Source: Bigelowiella natans CCMP2755
Lineage: Eukaryota; Cercozoa; Chlorarachniophyceae
NCBI GenBank assembly: GCA_000320545.1
Contig: ADNK01002279.1
Location: 1-27,500 of the forward strand
Length of the DNA: 27,500 nt
Direction: 5' to 3'
In this document: positions 1 through 10,588 of the stretch, piece after piece
Position numbering within the stretch: the stretch's first letter is position 1
Layout: each line of letters begins with the position of its first letter
Program-made: the position numbers and the translations under genes
Notes under the pieces: model-generated
The model's input: only the letters and a program-made list of their open reading frames with translations
The model's database searches: none
Told to the model about the DNA's origin: nothing

Positions 1-4
1 ATCG

Positions 5-63
<59 letters not shown>

Positions 64-92
64 ATGCAGAGAGAGAGGGAGAGGGAGAGAGA
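1..92. repeat. (TA)n-(GT)n-(GA)n compound microsatellite
   Basis: A run of TA units (about 10-37) passes directly into GT units (38-62) and then a GA-rich tract (69-92). It lies beyond the last visible exon of the CRAL-TRIO gene, most likely in an intron of that gene. Confidence 0.95.
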
Positions 93-823
93 TGGGTTTT
101 TACAGGTTGATATCAGCGTATGTAATATACAATCAACTGCCACCCAAAAACTATGAAAATCATCATCATCGTCCTCATCCTTATCCATCCTCATATCATC
201 ATCATCAGCATCACCATCATCATCATGTGCGCACAGGTGTATTCGCAGTAGACAGCAGCAATTCTTCTCCTTATGTACCGAGAGTCGCGCCAAGACCTGT
301 TTCCCCGTGCTAAGGCCAAACCGCATGAACAAAACTGGATATCCTTCCTGCACAACAATCAACCATTAACCCCGCCGGTCCAAACACGCACTCTCGCACG
401 CAAGGGCCGCGACACATGGCTACTAGCAAATGCCCCTCAAAGACCGAACTCTCTCCCCGCAAGCTCAAGCCAGATCCCGCGGCACGATCTTCGTTAGATC
501 GAGCGACAGGGAGGTCTGTGGTCTCTGAATCTATTTTTTGTTTTTGTTTATTATTATTATATAAATTATAATGGGGGCTGCAGCTGTAATGCCCCTGTAA
601 AGCGAGCGATCCACGTGCTATTTCACGAAGAGTAGTTGTGCTTTCGACTCGCATTCCTCCTCCTCCTCCTCCTCCTTCTCTTCCTCCTTCTTCTTGATGT
701 TATTCTTCTTCTTCTTCGTCTCACCTTATCAACGCAGCCGAAGTTGAGCTCGGGCATAAGCATGTTCATTATGTGCAGCTTGCCGGGAGGGTGTCGTAGC
801 ATCTGATGAATTTGTGACACTGA

Positions 824-857
<34 letters not shown>

Positions 858-1196
858 GATGATGAATGGCGGTGATATCCACATTAGAAATTATATCTTC
901 TTCCAATAAAAGAGCATGTTACAAACCCCAACCCCCAACCCCCAACCCCCCCATTCACTCGTTATTTCTTTCTTCTTTCGTTTGGTCAGCTATCTCTTCT
1001 TCTTCTTCAGTTGTCAGCGGATGATAAAAATCCTCGATGCATCATCTATCTTCCTACATACGTGCTCGCAGTGGAAGGACTCCCTCCACTCGACTGTTTC
1101 TTGATAAAACCGAGCTGCTTTCTCATGGTTGAACCCATTCTTTGGCCGCACCTCTCTCATTACCACCTACAAGCCATCATTTGTGATTCGTTAGCA

Positions 1197-1235
<39 letters not shown>

Positions 1236-1239
1236 CACA

Positions 1240-1278
<39 letters not shown>

Positions 1279-2436
1279 ACGCAAAAATCCAACAAAATGA
1301 TGAATGTAATATCGGCACAGGCTTAAGTACACGCAGCCGTTGTATATCGTTCGCACGGAAATTCGCGCAAAGACGACTTACGCGAGAGATCTTGTGCGGA
1401 TCGGATCGATACCGCTTTAGCAGCGTCGGGTCTCTCTTGTTTATCAGCTGTATTGTTTTCTCGATCGACTGAGAACGAGGAAGAAGGAGGGGGGGGGGGG
1501 AAGAGGTACCAGGAGCGTGAGGCAAAGGAGAGAATTATTTCTTTCCTTATGCTATATTGAAAAGTCATTACAACCCACGGGAAACACTCCTTGACCCTTG
1601 TTTCTACCATAGTCCTCCCTCCTCGTTTCTTCTTCTTCTTCTCCTTCTTCCTTTTCTTCCTCCTCCTCTTCATCCCATTCGCTCACTACCTGTAGCTCCT
1701 CCTGCCCTCTCTTGACGGGGTACTTCAATGGGTCAAGGAGCGCTAAATCCTTGCCGTCTACACGTATTGTTGTTTCGTGTGTGTGCGCACCGATAGCATA
1801 ATAGAACAACTCTTTAAAAACAAAAGAGACGATTTCCAAACAATAGGTATATCGTCGTTGTGGCGGAGCTGTTTGTTCCAGATGAAGCAAACTACTAGTA
1901 TAGAGTAACGATATTACCCCCGTATATTCTCTGTTTAAACTCTCACAAAACGACCCCACAACACAATTGCGTGTGAGATTGGAAAAGCCAATACAACGCG
2001 CTGCTACTCACCGTCGGACTTTTGCCTCCCTCCTAAATCTGCGCTTTTGCCGTGGCCACCGCCCAGTAATTTACTAGAAAATTTAGGCAAGAAAAGACGC
2101 GCGGAGAGAGGTCAACTGCAATAGGGTCGGGGTGAAAACGAGCTCGGTTTGCATGCAACTATACGGCAGCAGAAGGATGTTTTTGAGGCTCACCATCACT
2201 GATCTTATACACTCCTGAATACCTTTCATCATCTTTTCCGTGGTTGGATGATTTTGGCGGACTAATCGGAGCATGCTTTGGAGGCTCGGGTGTGTTGCGT
2301 CCTTCGGAGATGTTATTGTAATGCAATCATGGCTTGTGCGCAATAACGATGATGAGAAGAACTCTTTATACAATCAATATATCTACACTGGCTCGCACAT
2401 ATATGCACACACACATACACATACACATACACGCAC

Positions 2437-2476
<40 letters not shown>

Positions 2477-2809
2477 TCATCTTCCCCATACAATCATATC
2501 CGAACACCATCTCAACTTTGCTCTTCACGGTTTCTCATTGAGCATTAGTACCTCCGGTGGGGGGGCTCGATTTGCTCTCCGGAATAAATTGATTTTCCCG
2601 CGGAAATGACTTTGATATACCCGTGTCAATGGAGCTAAACGGGCGCGCCAGGTCCCCCCCAAGCTTGTTTGAACTGCCGACTTCCCTCCAGTCAGTCCTC
2701 TGGGAGGCAGACATGCTGGAGGAGGGGGAAGGGAGGGGGGGTTGTGCGTGTAGAAAGGATCCGCCGGCCGGGTTTGTAGTGCTGTGTGAAAGGCATCTTT
2801 AGTAAACAT
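1..2809 (-). CDS. CRAL-TRIO (Sec14-like) domain protein, 3' end outside the window
   Basis: Eight exons chain in phase on the minus strand: 2809-2552, 2301-2213, 2073-2012, 1757-1690, 1447-1382, 1166-1062, 802-725 and 347-297. They give 259 residues, and the gene continues past position 1. The start is the ATG at 2809-2807; the first exon is proline-rich. Residues about 181-215 carry a typical CRAL-TRIO N-terminal helix pair (FNHEKAARFYQETVEWRES). Exon 347-297 continues with the domain's strand motif DKEGYPVLFMRFG. Proteins of this family bind phospholipids, sterols or tocopherol-like lipids and move them between membranes; the ligand here cannot be told. Introns hold two (TA)n runs, a CTT/CCT tract and a GAT/GGT tract. 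The junctions of exons 2 and 3 are the least certain. Family assignment rests on motif recognition only. Confidence 0.78.
653..718. repeat. CTT/CCT trinucleotide tract
   Basis: An imperfect pyrimidine-rich trinucleotide repeat in the intron between the CRAL-TRIO exons 802-725 and 347-297. Confidence 0.85.
818..866. repeat. (GAT)n(GGT)n trinucleotide tract
   Basis: GAT units pass into GGT units and back. The tract lies in the intron just before the CRAL-TRIO exon 802-725. Confidence 0.85.
924..951. repeat. AACCCCC-type heptamer repeat
   Basis: Three to four imperfect AACCCC(C) units in tandem inside an intron of the CRAL-TRIO gene. The unit resembles C-rich telomere repeats, but the array is far too short to be called telomeric. 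Confidence 0.6.
1200..1276. repeat. double (TA)n microsatellite
   Basis: Two TA runs (about 1200-1233 and 1247-1276) separated by a 13-base CA-rich spacer, in the intron between CRAL-TRIO exons 1447-1382 and 1166-1062. Confidence 0.95.
2406..2474. repeat. (CA)n-(TA)n microsatellite
   Basis: CA units interrupted by T, followed by a 32-base TA run. It lies in the first intron of the CRAL-TRIO gene. Confidence 0.95.
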
Positions 2810-3350
2810 AAAATCTCGGTTGGGACAATTCGTAATTCTTATATAGAGTAAGAGAACGAAGTATATATACTTGATCATGTTCAAGCAGGCAAGAATGCGT
2901 AACACGCATTGATTGGAATGGGAGGAAAGGACGGCACGCAACTACACGCACACCCTCGGAGGAATAAGTAAACGGAGTACAAGTATCAATTTGCCTATCG
3001 CAAATGTTTTTGTATTATTTTATTTTTTTAATTCTTATTTGGAAGTCAGTGAGACGAGGAAAGACAAACAAGAAAATGAAGAGAATATCCGAAGTCACAC
3101 AGTATAGAGTGTTATGAAAACGTCTTGTGCACATCATTTGGTGTAATTGATTGTTTAGCACCAAAACGCATAACGCATACAACGCGTGGATTGTGAATTA
3201 CCCTTCCGTTAAGAGGAGATCCTGTCTTCAGTGTCAGAAAGTGCTATTAGCTACAGGCAAAGAGATTAGCCATTAACTACATTGATTTCGATAACAAAGA
3301 GGAATGAGAAATTTGTCTATAAATGATCGTGGTCCACAACTGATATGCAG
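2810..3350. other. intergenic stretch, no gene seen
   Basis: AT-rich sequence upstream of the CRAL-TRIO start codon. No exon with acceptable splice sites was seen on either strand. It probably holds the 5' region of that gene. Confidence 0.5.
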
Positions 3351-3635
3351 TCATGTGTTATAAAGGGGGTGATTCTTTCCTAGCGCAAAATGAAGGCGGG
3401 ATGGGCACTTCCGCCTTGCAAAAACGTAGTAAAAATGTGGCGACACTAACAAAATTCTCTCTAGAATATCAATTCTACAGATTATCTGAAGAATTCGAAA
3501 TGCCTTTGGAGCAATGACGCTATCACACCAGCCGATGACCTCCTCTTTACACAGAAGGAAGTTGAGCGGTGAAAAAGTGTCTTTGTCCACACAGGTCCGG
3601 AGCGAAGATGGGCTTGGCCCGTAAAATTTGTGCAT
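3351..3635 (-). CDS. possible small protein, 94 aa, unrecognised
   Basis: An uninterrupted frame from an ATG at 3635-3633 to a TGA at 3351. The translation has mixed hydrophobic and charged residues and a plausible helix (residues about 40-65), but no known motif. There is no supporting exon upstream or downstream. It lies in AT-rich sequence between the CRAL-TRIO gene and a repeat block. It may be a real short gene or a chance open frame. Confidence 0.2.
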   Translation of the reverse strand: MHKFYGPSPSSLRTCVDKDTFSPLNFLLCKEEVIGWCDSVIAPKAFRILQIICRIDILERILLVSPHFYYVFARRKCPSRLHFALGKNHPLYNT

Positions 3636-3668
3636 ACATTTTATTTATTTGTAAATTAATTCATTTCT

Positions 3669-4037
3669 GTGATTGCATCCCCTGAGGCAGGCTGCAACCG
3701 CGTGTTTCATCTTTCAAGCTCACCGGTGCCAGGTCTGCCCCATTATGCCGGCATATTCAGCCCTAACACTTTAGTGTACGCTCGCGAAGATCAGAAGTTT
3801 GAGGTCTATTTTCTTGATACGACATGTGATATTTTCAGTCGAAAGAAAAATATCAGGGCTTGCAATCCAACAATGGAATGGAAGGTTACTTCCGGTTGTT
3901 TTGAAAAGAATCGAATTGGGATTGCCCTCCTTCGTTCCTCGTTTTTCTGCACAGGTTTAAATCTGCATGGCGTTGTCGCTTGTGATGAACGCCTGGTCAA
4001 TGTGCTTTCTTCTTGTGTCAAACTAAGCCGACACTAA
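3669..4037 (+). CDS. weak open frame, 122 codons, unrecognised
   Basis: A frame open for 122 codons with no ATG at its 5' end. No domain is recognisable and no adjoining exon was found. A shorter antisense frame overlaps it. It may be a chance frame or a decayed exon at the edge of the repeat block that begins near 4150. Confidence 0.12.
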   Translation: MIASPEAGCNRVFHLSSSPVPGLPHYAGIFSPNTLVYAREDQKFEVYFLDTTCDIFSRKKNIRACNPTMEWKVTSGCFEKNRIGIALLRSSFFCTGLNLHGVVACDERLVNVLSSCVKLSRH

Positions 4038-4149
4038 GATCTTTTTTGCCGTTTGCTGTTCATTGAAGGAAGGCTAGAAGGGCCCTGTCACCGAACCGCG
4101 TGTTGTGTTTGTGCATTTGGTGCGGATTGATGCAGCTTCCTAGCAATCT

Positions 4150-5300
4150 TTAGTGCTTATGCTCTACCTGGACCAGCTTTGCTATGCTCTTCGTCTCTGC
4201 GTGCTGGTTGTGCCGGAGGCACGCACAGCGGCAAGCTTTGTCGTTCATGTGGTTCTTGCTCGTGTGGTTTTTGCATCAATGCTTCATTCATTTTTCATTG
4301 TTCATTGTTCGCATGAACTTGTTCTGTTGCAAAGGCATTCAGAGTTTCACTTACATCTTTGGTGTTCGCCACATGTGGATGATGTGTTTTCTGGTTTTGT
4401 CCGTTTCTAGGTTTGACGTTGTCACGTTGCGCGTTGGCACTCCAGCACTGAACACCCAGCATTGAACACTGCTAGACTGAACTGAGCACACACACTGTCC
4501 GGCTGAACTACAAAATAGCGTGCGCAACAACCAAACGAGATGCGTGCATTTGGCACTAGTTGTGGAACAATGCCAGAATGGTCGTTCGATCTTCCTTGCA
4601 AGAATGACTCCAAGCTGGCAATCCAGCAGTGCGGCTGGAGTGCTGGAGTGCAAGTAGGTCGCATCACAGCTAGACAGCTAGACGCAACAGCGCTAGCAGC
4701 GCACTGGCGTGCAACGCACCAGCTAGCCAGGTAGCCACAGCTAGACAGAGCGTTCAACATCATCACCACACAGCTAGCTAGCTAGACAGCGCACTGCAGA
4801 CACACCTAGACATGCCAGCATGCAAGCATGGCTAGGTGGTCCCACAAGGGCACAACGTGACCACTGCATGGCTCTCTCTAGCTCTAGATGTCTTGCTGAA
4901 AACTGCTCATTGGCATTGCTAGATTGCTAGATTGTGGATTCGCGCGTGGACAATGCATTTCATTGTCAAACTAGCGCATGCTAGCATCTAGCTAGCTAGG
5001 CATGGCTGCCATGCTGCTACCAAACTCTAGAACTAGCAAATGCCATGTAGTAATGCGCTACTAGATTGCTTAGGGTTCCATTCTCACTGCGCATGCGCGA
5101 TTGCATTTCGTCTGTATCAATTGAAACAGCCAAAAACGGTCGCAGCACATCTAGATGTGCACACGCAACTAGGCAATATAGTTGCCAACAACGACGCTTT
5201 GAATTGTATGGCAGCTCAGAACTCCAATGTCATGTAAATCCTGTAAGAATCTAGGGCCAAAAATGACATCTGCAACATGATGGCGAAATTTCCATGGCAT
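4150..5300 (+). repeat. dispersed repeat block A, no gene
   Basis: No credible exon is present. The stretch is rich in CTAG, GCTAGC and GCATGC words, for example at 4750-4790 and 4980-5010. The segment 4240-4330 matches the reverse complement of 16940-17010: both hold CATGTGGTTC, then TGCTC, then GTTTTTGCAT at the same spacing, followed by TTCA/TTGT-rich sequence. The microsatellites that fill the introns elsewhere are absent. It is probably an old copy of a mobile or satellite-like repeat whose class cannot be told. Confidence 0.6.
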
Positions 5301-5330
5301 CAACTTCTACACCATTACTACTACTTTCCA

Positions 5331-6962
5331 TTATTCACCACCATCTTCATTTATTGAAGTGCCCCACGAACTAGCTGGTAAGACAAATGCTCGACCCAAT
5401 CGTCTATCAAGAGCTAAACTTGCGTTTATTCTTAATTCGCACTTTTCATCCCAGTTGATATCAAGAGTTGCTTCTTTAGCCTCACTAACTCTTGGTTTAA
5501 GACTACTGTATGGATTTGCGATCTTGTAAGAACTCCGTTTCAGCTCAAATGCACCGAAATGAATCCCCTCTTTTTTATCAATTGTGTATGTTTTGGAGTT
5601 TAAATCTCGAATAGAAAGATGAAATCTGGGGCCCAGCGTAATATTTTCTACCCCCTTTTTTACACTTTTACATTTTCTGACGATCACCTGACGCAATATT
5701 AAAACTTGATTACTATCAAACTCTTGTTGGAAACCCATTATCTGAGTTTGTTGTCCCTCGTAATATCCGACGACTTGAAATACTTGCCATGTATTCTTTG
5801 GATTTATTCGTAGGTATATTTTTAATGGATTTTGCTCCTTGGATTCATATTTCTTTGTTGCTTTAAAAAAATCTATAACTGCTGTTTTAGGGTCCCAGTT
5901 TCTTACCAAACCACCATAACACCATGCCTGAGTAGATGAGTAACATATGTCGCATTAATCGGAAATCCTTGCGGCTAATGAACTTACTTCGTCTCCAACA
6001 GCATGAAGTATTTCGTCGTACAGCATATGAATCATCGAAATGTCTCTACAAAGCTTCCTTTTCAATACCTATTTTGCGTTTCTTGTTAGGTTTAGCATGT
6101 TACTATTGTCAGCGAAGAGAGTTTAATATTGCCTTCCAATGTCATTCTCTATGACAACTACCTTTTGGTGTTCGCCAAGTAAAACTTGAATTGAATTTAT
6201 TGCAAGTGTCGGATCCTTTTCCCATGAGCTGCTGACTTCAGATGGAAAATGAAGCTTAGCAGCTTGGAGAGCGTTTGTACCTGCCTCAGTCGAGTTGCAT
6301 ATTCTGCGAGATTTCACAGCTACGGAACCGTCAACTCCATAGCAACCATAATCATATCTCAAAACGCTTTCTCCAATAATCTTCCGAGCAGGGGAAGTAT
6401 GCATGATATCAGCACCACTTTCGATCAAGGAGAGAATGGCTTTGGAATTCCCACCTCGTGCTGCCAACCAAAGGGCCTATCAACAAATAAAGAAAGCATT
6501 TAAATTTTTAACGAGAAATGCTTCAACACATAACACATACCGAATTCCCAAAAGCATCCTTTGCATTTGGATCGGCTTTAGCTCGTAATAGAGCATTCAC
6601 AAACTCAGGATGAGCTAAAAACGCAGTTAAAATATGGTTTCCATTTTTGCATGTGGAATTGACGTCCACGTTGTAAGAAATAAACAATTTTAGTATTTGA
6701 AGTCCTTTCTTTGTGCTTCGGCAAGAGAACATTGGTGGGTCATGCCGTCCATCAAATGACATTCCATTTAAATTGAGATTGGGATTTTCTACCAAAAGAG
6801 TTTTTACACCTCGAAAACAATCATTTGAGGCGAGATATTGCAACCTGCAAAAGGCTAATTTAGGGATGTTGGAATGAAAGAAGTGTCGTCATCGATGTGC
6901 TGTAACAACGTGTAAAAGGCAAGCAAGCAACCCTCCGCAGGTTTGACATCATCTGCGCACAT
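5331..6962 (-). CDS. ankyrin-repeat protein with unknown C-terminal domain, 444 aa
   Basis: Five exons chain in phase: 6962-6910, 6844-6541, 6476-6162, 6053-5988 and 5927-5331. All introns are GT-AG and short (65, 64, 108 and 60 bp). The start is the ATG at 6962-6960 and the stop is TAA at 5333-5331. Ankyrin repeats span roughly residues 18-150. The clearest reads DPNAKDAFGNSALWLAARGG across the exon 2/3 junction, followed by a second helix ILSLIESGAD. Residues 247-444, all in one exon, form a strand-rich domain that I do not recognise. Ankyrin arrays bind other proteins; nothing shows the partner. The gene is AT-rich, compact and free of microsatellites, unlike its neighbours, and lies between repeat blocks A and B. 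The acceptor of exon 4 is the weakest junction. Confidence 0.83.
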
Positions 6963-6989
6963 TTGATCGACAAAATATAGTGTCACACA

Positions 6990-7930
6990 TCCCAATCGGT
7001 CACCTTCGAATCAAAATATATTCCTCCGTTTTTTCTTCGTTGCAATTTCTCCAACCGGAAATGAACTGCATGGACGCAGACCGACAGTCATTCGCCACCG
7101 CACTTCGTTTCCCAGAGCATTTTCTGTCATTGAGGCTATGCGCAGACCGCAGTGTTGACCTGTTTCCATGAAACCTCCCGTTAGTTGCTCCCATGCGAGG
7201 CAGTTTTTTCCTCCCTCACTTTTTCTCATTCGGTGAACTAATTGCATGCACTTGCTTTGCTCGGAACAAAGGCTTCATGCGGCTTGGATGCACCACAGTT
7301 GTCGCAGCGGAAAAACGCCCTTGATCCAATGGAGACACTGAAGCAATGGATGCGCCTGCGCCGAGTGCTTGCCGCAACGGATGTTCATTGTCGCATCACC
7401 AAAACTGGAGATGGAGCAATGCTAGCCAGTTTCCACTGAATTGGGACACGCACGGTGTTCATGACGTCGTCCAAACATTTGTGGAGTGAGTGTGTGGGCT
7501 AGCGGGATGCATGTGCTCATTTGCTTTCGCCAGCTAGCTGGTCATCGACACGAGCACACCAATGCATTCTGCACCCAGATGACCAATTCGCTAGTTCGGG
7601 TGCGATGGAGAACAAACGAAAGGCGCAAGGCCAGGGAGTGCACGTTGGTGCGCGGAAGTGGAGTCTCAGGCTTGATTCCTCTGCTCAGCTAGTTGCGTTC
7701 GTAATGCATTGTTTTGTCGCGTGCGTGGTGCGTCTCCGCTTTCGCATCATGCACGCAAACAGAGGTGACGATCGGGGTGTTTGTTTTTTTGCGGTTGCGT
7801 GTGACTCCATTGCAACGCACGCACGCATGCCAGCATGGCTCCACTTTGACAGGTCACATCTTAAACATCTCAAAAATAGGTTTTGTTCGGTGTACATCTT
7901 GCTAAAATTGTGTGCATTTGATGCAACATG
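6990..7930. repeat. dispersed repeat block B, no gene
   Basis: No exon chain fits here. The stretch shares words with blocks A and C, including CTAGCTGGTCA near 7534 (as near 17265) and ATGCCAGCATG near 7826 (as near 4812). It separates the PRORP stop codon from the ankyrin gene start. Several long open frames are present on both strands but they look like by-products of its composition. Confidence 0.45.
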
Positions 7931-7934
7931 AGAA

Positions 7935-9779
7935 TTAATGTGCAGGGGGATAAAACAGCGACTCTACATCATCAGGAGGTTCGCACAACAGCCACCGCAC
8001 TCGTTGTGCTACATCGGCAGGGAGGGGCGGCAAGTAGTCTTCATCTGTGTCTGGCACACGTGTGTCTACATTCTTGTATAAATCCTAGGCAAAAACAAAG
8101 AACCGATAGGGATTAGCATTATCTCACGAACTACGAGCAACGAACCATTCACAAAGATCGCTAAGGCCAAGCGAAAATAAAGTGTCAACTGTTCAATATG
8201 TTTTATTTCTCTTAAAATTCTAGGCTTACTTTTACGTGCAGCGCATCCTCGTTGGGAATGTACGGAAACATCCTGAAGTATTTGCCAGCACAACGTAAGG
8301 TCCTTTTGTGATTGTCACTCTAAAACTAGGAAAACGAAGAAAAGTAAATCAATATTGCTTACCATGCGCCTGTGGAGAGTTCTTGTGTAGGCTGGATTGC
8401 ATATCTATGGGATGGTTTTTCAAAATCAAATTGATGAAATCTCTTGGGATGCCTCCAAAACGTTATTATCATTTTGATTCCTTGGTGCTGTGTTTGCGTG
8501 CATTCGCATTCGATCAGTACAAGATATATATTCACATACCTGAAAGGAAAATAGTAGTCCAGCGCGTTGGGTACTCCTCTGCTGTTCGTGCTCGCCGATA
8601 ATCTGAGGTACAAAAGCGCGGGGAAAACAGGTATGGACATTGCTCTTTGCTCTTAAAATATCCATAAGGTTGAAATGAAAGGCGTGAATAGTATTCCTCG
8701 AAATAGAAACAAGGGAAAAATACAAATGCACGAACAGAAGAACAAAACCCTACGAAAAATCGATGCCATGTAAGGTAAAACATAAGACATGAAAGACGTT
8801 CACTCACGGAGAGGTCCCATTGTCCTTCTCATCTAATTGAGTATGAGCAAGCAAAAGCAACAACATCAAACAACCGGAAACAGCAAAATAAACATCAACG
8901 TTTTCACCCAACAAATTTTAAAAAAAAAATCGCAAATCCTAAGAGTTTCACAAGGCGTAGATTTCTCTCTTCAACAGGAACATCCAAGTCTCCATCAGGA
9001 ACCATTCGAATAGCTGCGATGCGCTTGCATGCATGGTACCACCCTGTAGTCGGAATCGAATCGTGTGTGCCTGGATAAAACGGAAGAACCGAGCATCGTG
9101 CGCTAATCGAAACCTACGCACAAAATATGTACTGAATACGTGCAGCAGAAGCACATGAAATTACAGCATTTGAAGAGAAACGTGATTCAAGCGCAAATGA
9201 ATAAGCTCCGGCTCTATACGCAACGTATTCATGCGGCGCGGAACGGTTTGGTGCTCTCACAAAGCAAACGCCGTTTTCGGCTGTCTCTATGTAGGCATTC
9301 ATTGCAGCTTCAAGCCCCTTATGAATACTAAATGCGAGGTGAGAAGCGAGGCAATCAACAACGGCATCATGTATCCTCTGTACCGATGATCTCGCAGCAA
9401 GTCATTGGACACAAGGTACACTCTCGAGCGTCCTGGAAAAAATGCGAAACTATATAAAATTGGGCGGGGAAACAACCAAAAGCTGAACGCGCACGCGTGT
9501 ATTATGCCTCTGCACACAGTCAGTATCACATCAACTAGCTTCTCTGACCGTCGTCGGAGTTGTAACGTAAGAAATCGTTCGCACTTCGAATCGCTCCGTA
9601 CCTGTTAGTTGGCATTGCACAACATATCAGAAAAACATGTAACAGAAAGCTAATTATAGAGACTACGAGGCCCCTCTCCCCGTGTGACTTGTATCTCCTC
9701 GACGAAAGGGGGAGGGACGAAGGGCAAGAAGAGCTGTTTATCTATATCTATACATATATCACATATGTTTAAATAGAAG

Positions 9780-9818
<39 letters not shown>

Positions 9819-9824
9819 AGAGAG

Positions 9825-9870
<46 letters not shown>

Positions 9871-10085
9871 GCTTACATCCAGAAGTGGTCGTCGTTCAGT
9901 CCGCTAGGAGTCAAATATAACGCGCCTTCCTTCCTCCATTTCTATCCAGGAAATGCAAACGGAAAATCACGCGAAAGAAATACAGACACTCCCGTATCAA
10001 AAATCAAATATATGTAATATATAAATACATATATGTATAACATACATATAGAGAGAAATAAAGAAAGAGAAAGCGAGAGATAGAT

Positions 10086-10116
<31 letters not shown>

Positions 10117-10547
10117 AAGAGAAGATATCTTAAACATATTCTCTATCCTAATGTATCATTAGTCTCCGTTGCATCCTAAAGGTGTTTTGTGGAATCGTTC
10201 GGTCTAACTCTCTTTCCCATACACTAGAATAAATAAAGCGATGCTACAAGCAGCACCGAAACTACAAAACTGCTACTGGTGATAACAACGACGCTCATAT
10301 GTATTGTTAGGATAAATGGCCATGGTTGCCCTTACAATTCATCGTATTTCTAGCTTTACGAGAGAATCACTACCTCGACTATTGTCTGAGCGCTCTCACG
10401 CTTCTGGCGCTCCTTCTCTTTCTTGCCTGCAGCAAATTATGCAAAAATTGAAAATCAGAAATGGATTCGAAAGAAGGCTGTCGTAAGAAACAGAGGACCG
10501 AGATATGGCCAATTTGCTCGATTTTCGTTTAGAACCTGTAGATATAT

Positions 10548-10588
<41 letters not shown>

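Noticed and set aside
38-313. Open frames made of microsatellite translations (Val-Cys, His, Tyr-Ile, Leu-Ser runs), here and at 1160-1525, 2273-2548, 12263-12472, 19367-19750
   Set aside because: Simple repeats stay open in several frames. These lie in introns and have no start or splice support.
7242-7931. Long plus-strand frames in repeat block B
   Set aside because: No splice-linked exons, no motif, and the same repeat words as blocks A and C.
9384-9601. First read as a Dis3/Rrp44-type PIN domain because of VYLVSND
   Set aside because: The neighbouring motifs WIDAANV, SGLNDDHFW, RDH and the WLC-type end, plus upstream PPR repeats, fit PRORP and not Dis3.
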